Positions 42,699 to 53,705 of a DNA stretch of 64,000 bases are shown here, in pieces. The notes beneath the pieces were generated by a model that was not told the DNA's origin, searched no databases, and saw only the letters and a list, made by a program, of their open reading frames with translations. Source of the stretch: Rana temporaria. Its lineage: Eukaryota; Chordata; Amphibia; Anura; Ranidae. Position numbers and translations under genes: made by a program. Every line of letters starts with the position of its first letter. Position 1 is the first letter of the stretch. The DNA lies in NCBI RefSeq assembly GCF_905171775.1, contig NC_053495.1, positions 109,345,409 to 109,409,408 on the forward strand, read 5' to 3'.

Positions 42699-43894
42699 GA
42701 TGCCTGATATAGTGTTCTTGAGCCTCGGGCCTCTCAAGGCCCTAGCCAAGAACCTGCCCGATTTATCTCCATGTTCATAGTAAACCTTTTTCTGGAAAAA
42801 CAGGAAGCGTTTGGAAGTTGTTTCCAGCTTCTGGTGTCATTTTTTCCTGGCTTCCAGCAGTTCTGTGGCCAGCATTTCTGATAAAGATTGTTTATGTGAG
42901 GATTCTAGTTTTGATATCTGGTCTGCCATGTCACGGATCTCCTTCTCTCTCTCTCTCTTGCGGCGGGCTCCCATCCCAATGAGTTCACCTCTTATGAAGC
43001 ATTTGTGTGCCTCCCAGATTGTTAAAGGGTCAACATCTGGTGTGGAATTTAAGGTGAAGTATTCAGTGAGATGTGAGGTCAGTTTTGGAAGCAGCTCGGG
43101 GTCAGAGAGAAGGGATGCATTCAGTCTCCATGAGGGGGGTGAGCGCTTGGGTGTATCTAGGTCTAAGGTCACGGAGATAGGGGCATGGTCAGAAATCGAC
43201 TCTATGCCTATTTGTGCATTCTGTACCGCATGCAGGTCCCCCCTGGAGACAAAAAGGTAGTCTATCCTAGAGTACCTGTCATGCGGCACAGAATAGAAGG
43301 TAAAGTCTTTACCGTCGGGGTGAAGGTATCTCCATGTGTCAATCAGGTGCATGGAGTTCAGCTCCATTTTCATGCTCTTCAGTATCTTATATTGGATGCA
43401 AGTTGTCCCCGAGGAGGTGTCCACCAGTGGGTTCAGGGGGAGGTTGAAATCTCCCCCCAGGACTATGCGTCCCGAGGCGAAACCCCCAAGCTCCCTGATC
43501 AAGCTCCTGCAAAAGGTCAGGTGGGATGAATTCGGGAAATAGACATTAGCCAATGTCATCGGCGCCCCTTTATAGTTTCCCTTTAAGAATAGATACCGCC
43601 CCCCCCCGGGTCCGTCAGCCTGCCTGTTATCTCGAAAGCAGCCTCTTTACTGATCAGTATCGAGACCCCCTTGGATTTTGCTTGGTCATTTGTGGCGTGA
43701 AACGCTGTAGTAAAATATGAGTCCGTAAGTCTAGGTACTTTGTCAGTCCTGAAGTGTGTCTCTTGGAGGAAAGCAAAAAGAGGCTTACCCTTCCTGAGCT
43801 CGCGCAAGACTGTTGACCGCTTCTCCGGAACGTTCAATCCTCTGACGTTGTGAGAGACCACAGTGGGGTTAGGGTCCAGGGTAGAGTACGCCAT
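42699..43894 (-). pseudogene. LINE G ORF2, endonuclease part
   Basis: The ATG at 43894 opens MAYSTLDPNPTVVSHNVRG with the APE motifs FAFLQETHF, IVLGGDFNLPLNP, YSRIDYLFVSR and ISDHAPISVTL. A frameshift in a C/G-run near 43600 splits the endonuclease. A TGA near 42837 precedes a segment leading to GIRNKSG at the LINE H insertion. The rest (RT) is at 32631-35274. Confidence 0.88.
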
Positions 43895-45504
43895 GTGTCC
43901 GCTCGGTCTTGTTAGAGATAGGACTGAGGAACAGCAAGAAACACACTATTGTGGCGAATAGCCGATTTTAGTACGGTAATTTAGTGCAATCAATAAATTC
44001 TGCTGTTGTATCTATGATATCGGTAGAGGTCAGGGAGGGGTGGGGGGGGGGAAGATAAGAGGAAAAGAGAGAAGAAAGAGATAAGAAAGTAGAAAATGGC
44101 AAAGGTCTCTTAAGAAGGAGAGTAAATAGGTTACACCTTTAAGAATAGTTGTACTATTGACAAGGTTAAGTTTGTGTGTCCCAGTAAGGGTAAGCTCCCC
44201 ACTGGGAGACACTGTGTAGGGCTATGTGAGGCTACGGATTCGACAGCCAGCACCCAGTACTTGTAGTCTGATAAAATATAAATCCACAAGAGATATAAGA
44301 TAAAATAAGGAAGGGTTCAAAACTGCAAGCCGAAGACATAGCCCCACAGCCATCTTCAGTGGAACAATATATGCAAATGTAGTAAATCTGCAGTAAGAAC
44401 ACATATCGTTAAACTAAGCATTTATAAAACTGTAAAACAGTAACGGTAGCCTGAAACTAAAGAGGAAGATCGGTCAGCCGCATCAACCACCATAACCAGC
44501 AGTAGGAGAGTTCTATGTCTCCCAATGTGCGACCCCAGACTAACGTGTCTGGGTGAATTTGCCCGACTGTTTGTGTACCCATCGAGACATGACTGTATAA
44601 GCAAGACGGTATGATGCGAGCAACGTAATTATACCCAAATGTAGGGAGGGGTGTTTTGCTAACTTCGAGGGTAGGAAAGTTATGTCCCTGGCAAAGGGAG
44701 CCATGCTGACATGGCGGGAGGGGCTGCTTCTCATTATGCGGGTCCTGTAGTGGAAGGCTGTTAATATCGGCTGTGTAGCAAGTCCAGGAGATTCAGCCTG
44801 AAATCAGCTAGCGGGGAGGCCTGTTGTGTTACATGGCCACGGCGCCTTCCTGGATCCCTTCCCATCCCGGCCCGCGAAATGTTCACTGCGGAAGTTATCG
44901 GGATGAAAGGGTGGTACTCTCGTCCTGGTGCTACGTTCATGGGGCCTCATCATCCTTAGTAGGCATGGGTTTAAGGACCATCTTTGCGGGCGTGTAGCTG
45001 TGAATTTGCCAGCCTCAAATGTTATAGTCCCCGCATCCCTGAGTGTGAAGAGAAGGGTCTTTTACCCATTCTGCGAGCAGGGGTAAATGTCAACAGCCCC
45101 TAAGTGGGACACAGTCTTAACAGTCAAGGGGTGGTGTGTCGACAACAGTAGGACGGCCCCAGCATGTTCCAGTGATGGTTCAATGGATGTGTGGTGACTT
45201 CAGTCCCCGGTGCTCAATAAACAGAGCTGTAGCCTCAACTTCCTGCGGGCTGTGTGTAGGGACCTGTGCCATACTCAGGGTGGCTCTTGTTCCTTTGGGG
45301 CTCCAGGGGGGATAGTACTTCAACGTATAGCCGTTAGTACGGCCTAGGTTGAACTCCGGGCCTAGCGCGAAACATGTCCAGCCGTGCCCCGGGGTGCAAG
45401 AAGCAGTCTGATATCATTAAATCAGGATCGGTACATACCAGTGTTGAGTCTTTGGGCCAGCAGCATTGAGAGATATTCACCGCTTTATCATGGCGATCAA
45501 AGCG
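43895..45504. other. LINE G inter-ORF region, 1.6 kb, no gene seen
   Basis: It lies between ORF1 and ORF2 of LINE G. It is five times longer than the same spacer in LINE H, so either this LINE family has a long spacer or another insertion hides here. I found no terminal repeats, long ORF or RNA gene. A G-run with GAAGATAAGAGGAAAAGAGAG follows at 44035-44090. Confidence 0.5.
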
Positions 45505-46671
45505 CTAATCCAGTACTCTGTCCAGGGCCCTGGAAGAGTGTGCAGTCCCTGGGTTCGGTGTGCCCGCCATGGATCCTCCTGCACGGCTGTGTTTCTGGTC
45601 CGGTGTACCCGCCACAGAGCCCCCTTGGCATCCGTGCCTCATCCTTTTCGGGCCTTTCCCTTCTGGTGTCGCGAGTGGAGAGCATGGAGGGCTTCTGTCC
45701 AGTGGCGGCAATTGATATTCCTGATACCAGTCCGGAAGCTCTACTGGGTTAAGTTGCAAGCCAGAGCAAAAATCTTCTAGATCATCCGGAGAACGTAGGG
45801 CGAATTGGCGACCATTGTGTATCACTAGGAGCGCAAAGGGGAAGCGCCATGTGTACCTCATTCCTTTGTTCCTAAGCTCTTCCAGGAGAGGGCGGAGAGC
45901 CCTGTGGTTTTTTAAAGTAATCTGTGATAAGTCCTGGAAGAGCAGGATCGTTTCTCCATTAAAAACAATCCGGTCATTTCTTCTTGCTTTCTGCATTATT
46001 TCCTCCTTGAGTACGAAGCTCTGTAGGCAGCAAATTACATCCCTCGGTGGCTGATTGTCAGGTCCGCGCGCTCTCAAGGCCCTATGAGCCCTCACCAACT
46101 CAATGTCCGAATCTTCAGGCCTTTCCAGTAGGCCGTTAAACATGCGTTGGAGGGCCAGGTTGATCTGGTCAGGTTCGACCGATTACGGTATTCCCCTGAC
46201 GCGTATGTTGCACCTCCTTCCTCGATTGTCGAGGTCTTCCAAGTGTCTCGACATTTCTATGAAATGGTTAGATTGTGAGACCGTCACTCTCTCCAGCCGG
46301 CGTATGGCCTTCTCCCTCTGTTTCCCTGCCGTTTCGACCGACGCCATCTTGTCGTTTAGCACGAGCAGGTTAGATTTTAGGTCTGTAATAGCCACCGAGA
46401 AGGTTGACTTTATGTCCGCCGCGAATATGGACATGTCAGCATAAATGAGGGGTAGGTTCGGGTTTGCTGGGCCCCGGACGTTGTCTTCAGCAGCGGACTG
46501 GGAGTCATCGCTGAATTCTTCCAGTGCACGCGTCGGCGCCATCTTGCCGCTCAGGCCTCCGCTCATGGACAGGGCTTGTCTTTTGAAAATGTCCGATATA
46601 TTGCTCCCTTTGTACACCGCCGATGAGCGTCTGGGTCTGGACTGAGGTGGTCTGTAATTCAGCTTGCTCAT
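45505..46671 (-). pseudogene. LINE G ORF1 protein, one break
   Basis: The ATG at 46671 opens MSKLNYRPPQSRPRRSSAV; a coiled-coil-like stretch (DLKSNLLVLNDKMASVE; KAIRRLERVTVSQSN) leads to the RNA-binding hallmark LEDLDNRGRRCNIRVRGIP at about 46183, where a stop occurs. The second frame (46143-45505) carries the rest: VRAHRALRAR, RDVICCLQSFVLKEEIM, LFQDLSQITLKNHRALRPLL, TWRFPFALLVIHNG. Length and order match L1 ORF1p. The C-terminal end beyond about 45700 is serine/glycine-rich and may be read-through. Confidence 0.85.
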
Positions 46672-46783
46672 TATCCGAAATTATACTGCAGAAATACGGG
46701 CTTTAGGCTGTGGGTCTGCCGGAGCTCTTTCAGTGTGCTGCCATCTCTCCGCTCGCCAGGCCACGCCCAAGCAGATGCGATTT

Positions 46784-47041
46784 ACCTATCGGTGGGGGTA
46801 CCCACTTGAAGTGACATTCTGAAAGGACAGAACCACCTTCACCCTGCAAACACCAGCAGATCTCCCGGGGCACTTCTGCTTTTTTTGCTCGGACCAGATT
46901 CCAGTCCCGGATTGGCTCCAAATCTTACCACGTCCTGCCGGAAGATCAGGCCCCTCCGCATACCGGGGCACGGCTCAACTGTGCCAGCAAAGATATAGAA
47001 GGAGACCCAGAGCCGCATCAGGAGAGGGACAGCGTAAGTAG
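46784..47041 (+). pseudogene. LINE F ORF1 protein, C-terminal part
   Basis: Directly after the LINE G target duplication the plus strand reads RFTYRWGYPLEVTF, a TGA, then KDRTTFTLQTPADLPGHFC, the C-terminal domain of L1 ORF1p, ending near 47041. This proves that the sequences left of 32230 and right of 46784 were one element. Confidence 0.82.
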
Positions 47042-47557
47042 GCCCTGAGCCACACAACCCTGACTATCCTCCCATCCCCACGTAGACCCTTGTTTGCCAT
47101 TATCCCCCTGAGTTGACACCATAGAGACCGCACATCCTACCTTGTGACGTGTAAAGAAATGGACAGTAAAAAAACGACAGTAAAAAGGACCTGTGACATG
47201 TCCCAGAAGATTGCAGGAAGGGAGAGAGGAGAACTTCCGCTCGAGCCACCTAGGTGGCCCAAGCGGAAGTGGGAGCAAGTACCTGTTACAACTAGGTACC
47301 TGCTCCCACCCCAAAAAATGGCATGCTAAATGTGACATGTAAGGGGGTAAGAAGTGCTTAAATTCGAACTTCCACTTTTGGGTGGAACTCTGCTTTAAAC
47401 TATAGATGTGTCTATAAAAGATATTACAAATATGTTACTGGATTGTAATAACATACCAAAAGTAAGATTGTGTTTATTTTAAACAATAGCGACTTTCTTT
47501 TATATATTTCAGTGTACATACTGTATGTATAATGACTATAGTTTATATATGCATAGT
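47042..47557. other. Decayed MITE and unassigned sequence left of the piggyBac
   Basis: About 47190-47400 holds hairpins (CCACCTAGGTGG near 47247; GGTACCTG pairs at 47275-47310) and ends GGAACTCTGCTTTAA, resembling a TTAA-type frog MITE with a lost left end. 47405-47557 is AT-rich and unassigned. This stretch and 53678-53705 were adjacent before the piggyBac insertion. Confidence 0.45.
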
Positions 47558-47899
47558 TTAACCACTTAACCACCAGCCGCCGTCATATAACGGCGGCAAG
47601 GTGGTTGCTTAACTGGGGGTTGCCGTTAATTAACGGCGCCCCGCAGAAGCAGCAATGCGCGCCGCCTCGGGCGCGCACACAGAAGATTCTGTGCGCGCCG
47701 GGTCTATGAGACCCGGCGCTACACAGATCAGGGAAATTGACCAGTAACAGTGGTCTTTTTCCATGTGATCGCGCCGTCCAATGACGGCGCGATCACAATG
47801 TAAACACAACAAGGTCAGGGAAAGTTTATCTCCTCTCCTCTCCTCACACAGTATCAGCGAGAGAGAAGAGGAGATAAACTGTGAGTTTTGCAAGCCATA

Positions 47900-49010
47900 C
47901 CAGTGCCCCATAGTGCCCATCTGTGCCCATATTGCCCCATAGTGCCAAATCTGTGCCCATATTGCCACATCAGTGCCAAATCTGTGCCCATAGTGCCACA
48001 TCAGTGCCACATCTGTGCCTAAAGTGCCACATCAGTGCCACATCTGTGTCCATAGTGCCACATCTGTGCCCAGTAGTGCCACATCTGTGCCACCTGTGCC
48101 ACACCAGAGCCGCACCAGTGTCACCGGAGCCGCACCAGTGTCACCAGAGCCGCACCAGTGCCACCAGAGCCACAACAGTCCTATACCAGTGCCAAAACAG
48201 TGCCGTACCAGTGCTGCCTGTGCCCACCAGTGCCACCTGTGCCCACCAGTGCCGTCTGCGCCCACCAGTGCCGCCTGCGCCCACCAGTGCCGCCTGCGGC
48301 CACCAGTGCCACCAGGGCCGCCTGTGCCCACCAGTGCCGCCTGTGCCCACCAGTGCTGCCTGTGCCCACCAGAGCCACCTGTGCCCACCAGAGCCACACC
48401 CATGCCACTACAGTGCACATAAGTGCCGCCTTCTGCTAATCAGTGCACACCAGAGCCCCACCAGAGCCACCTGTGCCCACCAGAGCCACCTGTGCCCACC
48501 AGAGCCACCTGTGCCCACCAGAGCCACACCCGTGCCACTAAAGTGCACATAAGTGCCGCCTTCTGCTAATCAGTGCACACCAGAGCCCCACCAGAGCCAC
48601 CTGTGCCCACCAGAGCCACCTGTGCCCACCAGAGCCACCTGTGCCCACCAGAGCCACACCCGTGCCACTACAGTGCACATAAGTGCCGCCTTCTGCTAAT
48701 CAGTGCACACCAGAGCCCCACCAGAGCCACCTGTGCCCACCAGAGCCACCTGTGCCCACCAGAGCCACCTGTGCCCACCAGAGCCACACCCGTGCCACTA
48801 CAGTGCACATAAGTGCCGCCTTCTGCTAATCAGTGCACACCAGAGCCCCACCAGAGCCACCAGAGCCACCTGTGCCCACCAGAGCCACCTGTGCCCACCA
48901 GAGCCACCTGTGCCCACCAGAGCCACACCCGTGCCACTACAGTGCACATAAGTGCCCACCTGTGTCCATCAGTGCCACCACAGTGCTCTGCAGTACAGCC
49001 TCACCAGCCA
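47900..49010. repeat. CCAG/TGCC-rich tandem repeat with 130-bp higher-order unit, piggyBac leader
   Basis: Short units based on GTGCCCACCAGAGCCACCT and CAGTGCCACATCTGTGCC fill 47900-48420. From 48421 a 130-bp higher-order unit, starting 'aagtgccgccttctgctaatc', is repeated nearly without change about four times (48421, 48551, 48681, 48811), the last shortened. Open frames in all three phases are repeat translations. Confidence 0.92.
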
Positions 49011-49015
49011 CCAGT

Positions 49016-50908
49016 ATGGCAAAAAAAATCTTTACCGGTGAGCAGGCCGTACATCTTCTACTTGCCATGAGCGATGAGAGCAGCGAGGAGTCTCTGTCCG
49101 ATTCGGATTCGGCCTATGAACCCGTTATAGACAGTGGGTCGGATTCAGAATCTGAAGAGGAACGTGGGCCCAGGAAAAGAAGGGGTGCTGGCGTGGAGAA
49201 GCGGCCTACTCCCAGACGCGCAGGGCCGTCCACCTCAAGCGATGTGCCGTCCGCCTCAAGCGATGTGCCGTCCGCCTCAAGAGATGTGCCGTCCGCCTCA
49301 AGCGCTGTGCCGTCCGCCTCAAGCGCTGTGCCGTCCGCCTCAAGCGCTGTGCCGTCCGCCTCAAGCGCTGTGCCACTGCAACAAAGGGGCCATGCCAGCC
49401 TTCCCTATGGCCTTCAAAACCCCCTGTGGCTTCCCCCTAATTCCGGAGCAGCAAATATCCCCCCTTTCACTGCCCAGCCAGGTGTCCAGGTGAACACCGA
49501 AAACTTTTCAATGCTTAATTTTTTTAATTTACTTTTCACCGAAGATTTGCTATCCTTCATTGTGGCCCAGTGCAATCTCTACGCACAACAGTACATAAGA
49601 AGTAACCCTGGTTCCAGATATGCCCGCCCCTTTGAGTGGAGAGAACTAACCGTGGACGAATTTAAAATGTTCTTAGGCCTAACCTTTACTATGGCACTTT
49701 CAAAAAAAAAACAATTGTACTCCTACTGGTCCACCAAACCCATTCACCACATGCCACTCTTCTCCTCCCTTATGCCAAGATCCCGATATTTAATAATTAT
49801 GCGGTTCCTCCACTTTAACGATAACGCCCAGTGCCCTCCCCGAAATGACCCTGCTTTTGACAAGCTATATAAAATTAGGCCACTTCTAAATTTTTTCGCT
49901 CAACGATTTCCCCAATTATATACCCCTGAACAGAACATATCTGTAGACGAGTCAGGCAGGCTGGGCATCAAGCAGTTCATCCCCAGCAAAAGGGCCCGAT
50001 ATGGGGTCAAAACGTACAAGCTTTGCGACAGAGCCACAGGGTACCTCTACTCATTCATGGTGTATGAAGGGAAGGACTCCCAACTGCATCCCCCTGAATG
50101 TCCAGAGTATATGGGAGTCAGCGGAAAAGTGGTCTGGAATCTGATGTATCCACTCTTTGGAAAGGGATACCACCTTTATGTGGATAATTTCTACACCAGC
50201 TTGCCCCTGTTTCGCTGTCTTTACCTCCGGAATACCCCAGCATGTGGCACAATAAGACCCAACAGGAAAGGCTTCCCGCAAAAACTGGTGGATCAAAAGC
50301 TCAGACGAGGGGAGTCTGCAGCATTGAGGAACCAGGAGATATTGGCTGTCAGGTGGAGGGACAAACGGAACGTCCACATGCTTACATCAATCCACGACGA
50401 CACCTGCGTGGAAGTCCCCCAAAGAACCGGCCCAATCCAAAAACCAAAGTGCATCTATGACTATAATTTGTTCATGGGGGGAGTGGACTTCAATGACCAG
50501 ATGATAGAACCCTACCTGCCCACAAGAAAATCCCGCCACTGGTACAAGAAAGTGTCCATTTATTTTTTTAGTTTGGCCTTTTATAACTCCTATGTAATCT
50601 ACAAAAAGTCATCAGAGAACCCCGTATCATATCTGGACTATCAAGAAGAAGTCATCACCGCCCTTTTGTACCCTGAAAACCCACCGGAAAATATTCGCTC
50701 TGATTCTGTGAGCAGACTCCACGAGCGTCACTTTCCTGAGAAAACCCCCTCCCCTGAAACAGGCCACAGAAATCAGAAGAGGTGCCGGGTGTGCTCCAGA
50801 AGAGGAATTCGAAAAGACACTGTGTATTACTGTCCCGATTGTCCTTCCCAACCAGGCCTCTGTATTGGAACATGTTTCCGCCGTTACCATACGTTTCTTC
50901 ATTATTAG
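49016..50908 (+). CDS. piggyBac-family transposase, apparently intact (630 aa)
   Basis: I place the start at ATG 49016 (MAKKIFTGEQAVHLLLAMSD); the longer frame from 48833 runs into the leader repeat. An acidic, serine-rich N-terminus and a heptad-like SASS[AD]VP repeat (about residues 70-122) precede the core. The three catalytic aspartates are D311 (NISVDES), D390 (LYVDNFYTS) and D491 (GGVDFNDQM), spaced 79 and 101, as in insect piggyBac (78 and 101). A C-terminal cysteine-rich zinc domain (CRVC, CPDC, CIGTC, H) binds the element ends. No stop or frameshift. The family excises without a footprint and inserts at TTAA. Domestication is possible, but the matching TTAA ends argue for a transposon. 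Confidence 0.93.
   Translation: MAKKIFTGEQAVHLLLAMSDESSEESLSDSDSAYEPVIDSGSDSESEEERGPRKRRGAGVEKRPTPRRAGPSTSSDVPSASSDVPSASRDVPSASSAVPSASSAVPSASSAVPSASSAVPLQQRGHASLPYGLQNPLWLPPNSGAANIPPFTAQPGVQVNTENFSMLNFFNLLFTEDLLSFIVAQCNLYAQQYIRSNPGSRYARPFEWRELTVDEFKMFLGLTFTMALSKKKQLYSYWSTKPIHHMPLFSSLMPRSRYLIIMRFLHFNDNAQCPPRNDPAFDKLYKIRPLLNFFAQRFPQLYTPEQNISVDESGRLGIKQFIPSKRARYGVKTYKLCDRATGYLYSFMVYEGKDSQLHPPECPEYMGVSGKVVWNLMYPLFGKGYHLYVDNFYTSLPLFRCLYLRNTPACGTIRPNRKGFPQKLVDQKLRRGESAALRNQEILAVRWRDKRNVHMLTSIHDDTCVEVPQRTGPIQKPKCIYDYNLFMGGVDFNDQMIEPYLPTRKSRHWYKKVSIYFFSLAFYNSYVIYKKSSENPVSYLDYQEEVITALLYPENPPENIRSDSVSRLHERHFPEKTPSPETGHRNQKRCRVCSRRGIRKDTVYYCPDCPSQPGLCIGTCFRRYHTFLHY
49225..49380 (+). repeat. Coding minisatellite, 21-bp unit, in the transposase
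   Basis: Seven or so 21-bp units encode the heptapeptide SASS[AD]VP, or SASRDVP in one. The period is a multiple of three, so copy number can change without loss of frame. The segment is in the flexible N-terminal region, away from catalytic residues. Confidence 0.9.
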
Positions 50909-51700
50909 GGACGTATGGTAAACGCAATTCTAATTTCCTGTAATTTCCCCCCACACCCCTTATGCCACTGCACTCATACCTCTGCCTTCTCCGGAATCGA
51001 CCATGGCCTGTTATACGACCACTCTTTTGCCTAACCCTAAACATACCTCTGCCTTCTCTGGAACTGACCCTGGCTTGTTATACGACCATTCTTTTGCCTA
51101 ACCCTAAACTGTACCTACATCTGCCTGCTCTGGAACTGACCCTGGACTGTTTGACCACGTTTTTTGCCTGCCCCTTGGATTGATCTTTTACCCTGCTATA
51201 CTAGTGGGAACACAGGGGTCTCACATATGTGAGGGGCTCCAGAATTGTTTTTCTGGATGAAAAAACTAATTTTTTAGTTTTCTCATTCCCGGATTAGGGT
51301 CTGGTTGCCCGGAGGCTTCAAAGAGATTTGGGTGGGAGAAGCCTCTACCCCTGTCCCCATTCCCCTACCCATGGCCCGCTACTTGGACCATGTTCCTACC
51401 AGGACGAATATTTTGCCTGACTATGGACAATATTCCTGCCTGCTGCCTGCTGCCTGGACAATTCCATTCACTGTCGCTGACCAGTGACCACGTCCCTGCC
51501 TGCTGCCTGGATCGGGGCTCTCCTTCTGTGGACAATTGCACTACTAAAACCACAGGTAATCTTCTTTTTTTTTACCCATTACTCAGCAGAATGTATTTTA
51601 GGGTGTAATTCTTGGTATGTACATGCTGTGTTAGAAATATGAAGGCCCTTCAAAAATGTGATAGATTGTAAGGAAATTGGATGTGTAATTTATGTCCCTA
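50909..51700. other. piggyBac 3' region with GGAACTGACC-type repeats
   Basis: About three imperfect copies of 'ctctggaactgaccctggcttgttatacgacca' lie at 50980-51160, followed by CTGCCTGCTGCCTGGA blocks (51420-51520). No ORF is supported. Confidence 0.6.
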
Positions 51701-53000
51701 GAACACCTGATGGTGCTTCTTGGATGTTGGGCCTCTGTATGTGGCCACGCTGTGTAAAAGTCTCACACATGTGGTATCGCCATACTCAGGAGGAGCAGCA
51801 GAATATATTTTGGGGTGTAATTTTTTCTATGTACATGCTATGTGTTGGAAATATCCTATAAATGGACAACTTTCTGTAAAAAAATGCGTTTTTATTTTTT
51901 TTCCACATTTTCCAAGAACATCTGGAAAAAAATGAACTGTTCAAAAGACTCATTATGCCTCATAGATTATACGTTGGGGTGTTAGCTTTCCAAAATGGGG
52001 TCACTTTGTGGGCGTTTCCATTGTCCTGGTGCTCCAGGGCCTTCAAAAGTGTAATAGGCTGTTGAGAGATTAGATGTGTAATTTATGCTCCTAGAATGCT
52101 TGAAGTTGCTACTTCGGTGTTGGGCCTCTGTATGTGGCCACGCTGTGTAAAAGTCTCACACATGTGGTATCGCCATACTCAGGAGGAGCAGCAGAATATA
52201 TTTTGGGGTGTAATTTTTTCTATGTACATGCTATGTGTTGGAAATATCCTATAAATGGACAACTTTCTGTAAAAAAAAATGCGTTTTTATTTTTTTCCAC
52301 ATTTTCCAAGAACATCTGGAAAAAAATGAACTGTTCAAAAGACTCATTATGCCTCATAGATTATACGTTGGGGTGTTAGCTTTCCAAAATGGGGTCACTT
52401 TGTGGGCGTTTCTATTGTCCTGGTGCTCCAGGGCCTTCAAAAGTGTAATAGGTGGTTGAGAGATTAGATGTGTAATTTATGCTCCTAGAATGCTTGAAGT
52501 TGCTACTTCGGTGTTGGGCCTCTGTATGTGGCCACGCTGTGTAAAAGTCTCACACATGTGGTATCGCCATACTCAGGAGGAGCAGCAGAATATATTTTGG
52601 GGTGTAATTTTTTCTATGTACATGCTATGTGTTGGAAATATCCTATAAATGGACAACTTTCTGTAAAAAAAAATGCGTTTTTATTTTTTTCCACATTTTC
52701 CAAGAACATCTGGAAAAAAATGAACTGTTCAAAAGACTCATTATGCCTCATAGATTATACGTTGGGGTGTTAGCTTTCCAAAATGGGGTCACTTTGTGGG
52801 CGTTTCTATTGTCCTGGTGCTCCAGGGCCTTCAAAAGTGTAATAGGTGGTTGAGAGATTAGATGTGTAATTTATGCTCCTAGAATGCTTGAAGTTGCTAC
52901 TTCGGTGTTGGGCCTCTGTATGTGGCCACGCTGTGTAAAAGTCTCACACATGTGGTATCGCCATACTCAGGAGGAGCAGCAGAATATATTTTGGGGTGTC
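51700..53000. repeat. 394-bp tandem repeat, about 3.3 units, in the piggyBac 3' region
   Basis: The unit starting near TTGGGCCTCTGTATGTGGCC recurs at about 51727, 52119, 52514 and 52907 (period about 394). The second and third units are almost identical over their whole length, so the duplication is recent; the first is more diverged. Open frames of 81 and 74 codons repeat with it and are not called as genes. Confidence 0.9.
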
Positions 53001-53477
53001 ATTTGTGGAATATACATGCCATGTGAGAGAAATAACCTGTTATAATGACAATATTGGTATGAAAAAAAAAAAAAAATCTTAATTTTGCAAAGAATTGTGG
53101 GAACAAATGACAACTTCAAAAAACTAACTATGACTCTTACTAACTACCTTGGAATGTCTACTTTCCAAAAAGGGGTCATTTGGGGGGTATTTGTACTTTA
53201 TTGGCTTGTTAGGGTCTCAAGAAATGAGAGAAGCTGTCAGTACTTCAGGTGTGATCAAATTGTTCAATTTTCAGAAATTGGTACCATAGCTTGTAGACCC
53301 TATAACTTTCACCCAGACTAAATAATATCCAATTTTTTTTTTTTTTTTTTACCAAAAATATGTAGCAGTATGCATTTTAGGCCAAATGTATGAGGAAAAA
53401 TTACTTTTTTACAAAATGATATGATAGAAATGAAGAAAAATTCATTTTTTTACAAAATTTTCGTTCTTTTTTCATTA

Positions 53478-53673
53478 ATAGCGGAAAAAAAAAAAACGCA
53501 GAGGTGATCAAATACCACCAAAAGAAAGCTCTATTTGTGGGAAAAAAAGGACAAAAATTTCATTTGGTTACAATGTTGTATGACTGAGTTATTGTCATTC
53601 AAAACGTGAGAGCACCAAAAGCTGAAAATTGGTCTGGTTATTAAGGGTGTTTAAGTGCCCAGTTGTCAAGTGG
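53478..53673. repeat. piggyBac 3' subterminal region shared with a second element
   Basis: The last about 190 bp ('cgcagaggtgatcaaataccaccaaaagaaagctctatttgtggg' onward) are clearly homologous to 58467-58659 at the right end of the non-autonomous element at 57487. Such a conserved 3' end is expected if one transposase recognises both. Confidence 0.8.
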
Positions 53674-53705
53674 TTAATATATATATATATAATTCCCCTT
53701 CACAG

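Larger units (their letters stand above)
32231..46768 (-). mobile_element. LINE G: full-length L1/Tx1-type LINE inserted in LINE F ORF1
   Basis: The 3' end is a poly-A (poly-T at 32228-32240 on the plus strand) and the 5' end is GGGCGTGGCCTGGCGAGCGG. AAGCAGAAGCGATTT (32216-32230) and AAGCAGATGCGATTT (46769-46783) form a 15-bp target duplication with one mismatch. Without LINE H the length is about 7.1 kb. Both ORFs are identifiable but carry stops and frameshifts. Confidence 0.9.
30838..47041 (+). mobile_element. LINE F: L1/Tx1-type LINE, outermost of three nested LINEs
   Basis: The 5' end carries GGGGCGTGGCCTGGACATGG, matching the inverted 5' end of LINE G (46750-46768). ORF1 opens at 30931 and its pieces continue after MITE copy 3 (31778-32178) and after LINE G (32231-46768) in register. 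ORF2 is not found; the element is lost after ORF1 near 47041. This is the oldest of the three LINEs because it contains the other two. Confidence 0.8.
47562..53673 (+). mobile_element. piggyBac transposon with open transposase, TTAA duplication
   Basis: It is bounded by TTAA at 47558-47561 and 53674-53677. The ends are CCACTTAACCACCAGCC and the inverse CCACTTGACAACTGGGC, sharing CCACTTRACNAC. Contents in order: subterminal palindromic CGGCGGC/GCGCGC sequence, a tandem-repeat leader (47900-49010), the transposase (49016-50908), a 3' region with a 394-bp tandem repeat and an AT-rich 3' end. Length 6.1 kb, long for the superfamily because of the two repeat arrays. Confidence 0.9.

Noticed and set aside
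47923..48950. Plus-strand frames encoding CHISATS-type and PPEPPVPT-type repeats
   Set aside because: Leader minisatellite of the piggyBac; the real start codon of the transposase is at 49016.
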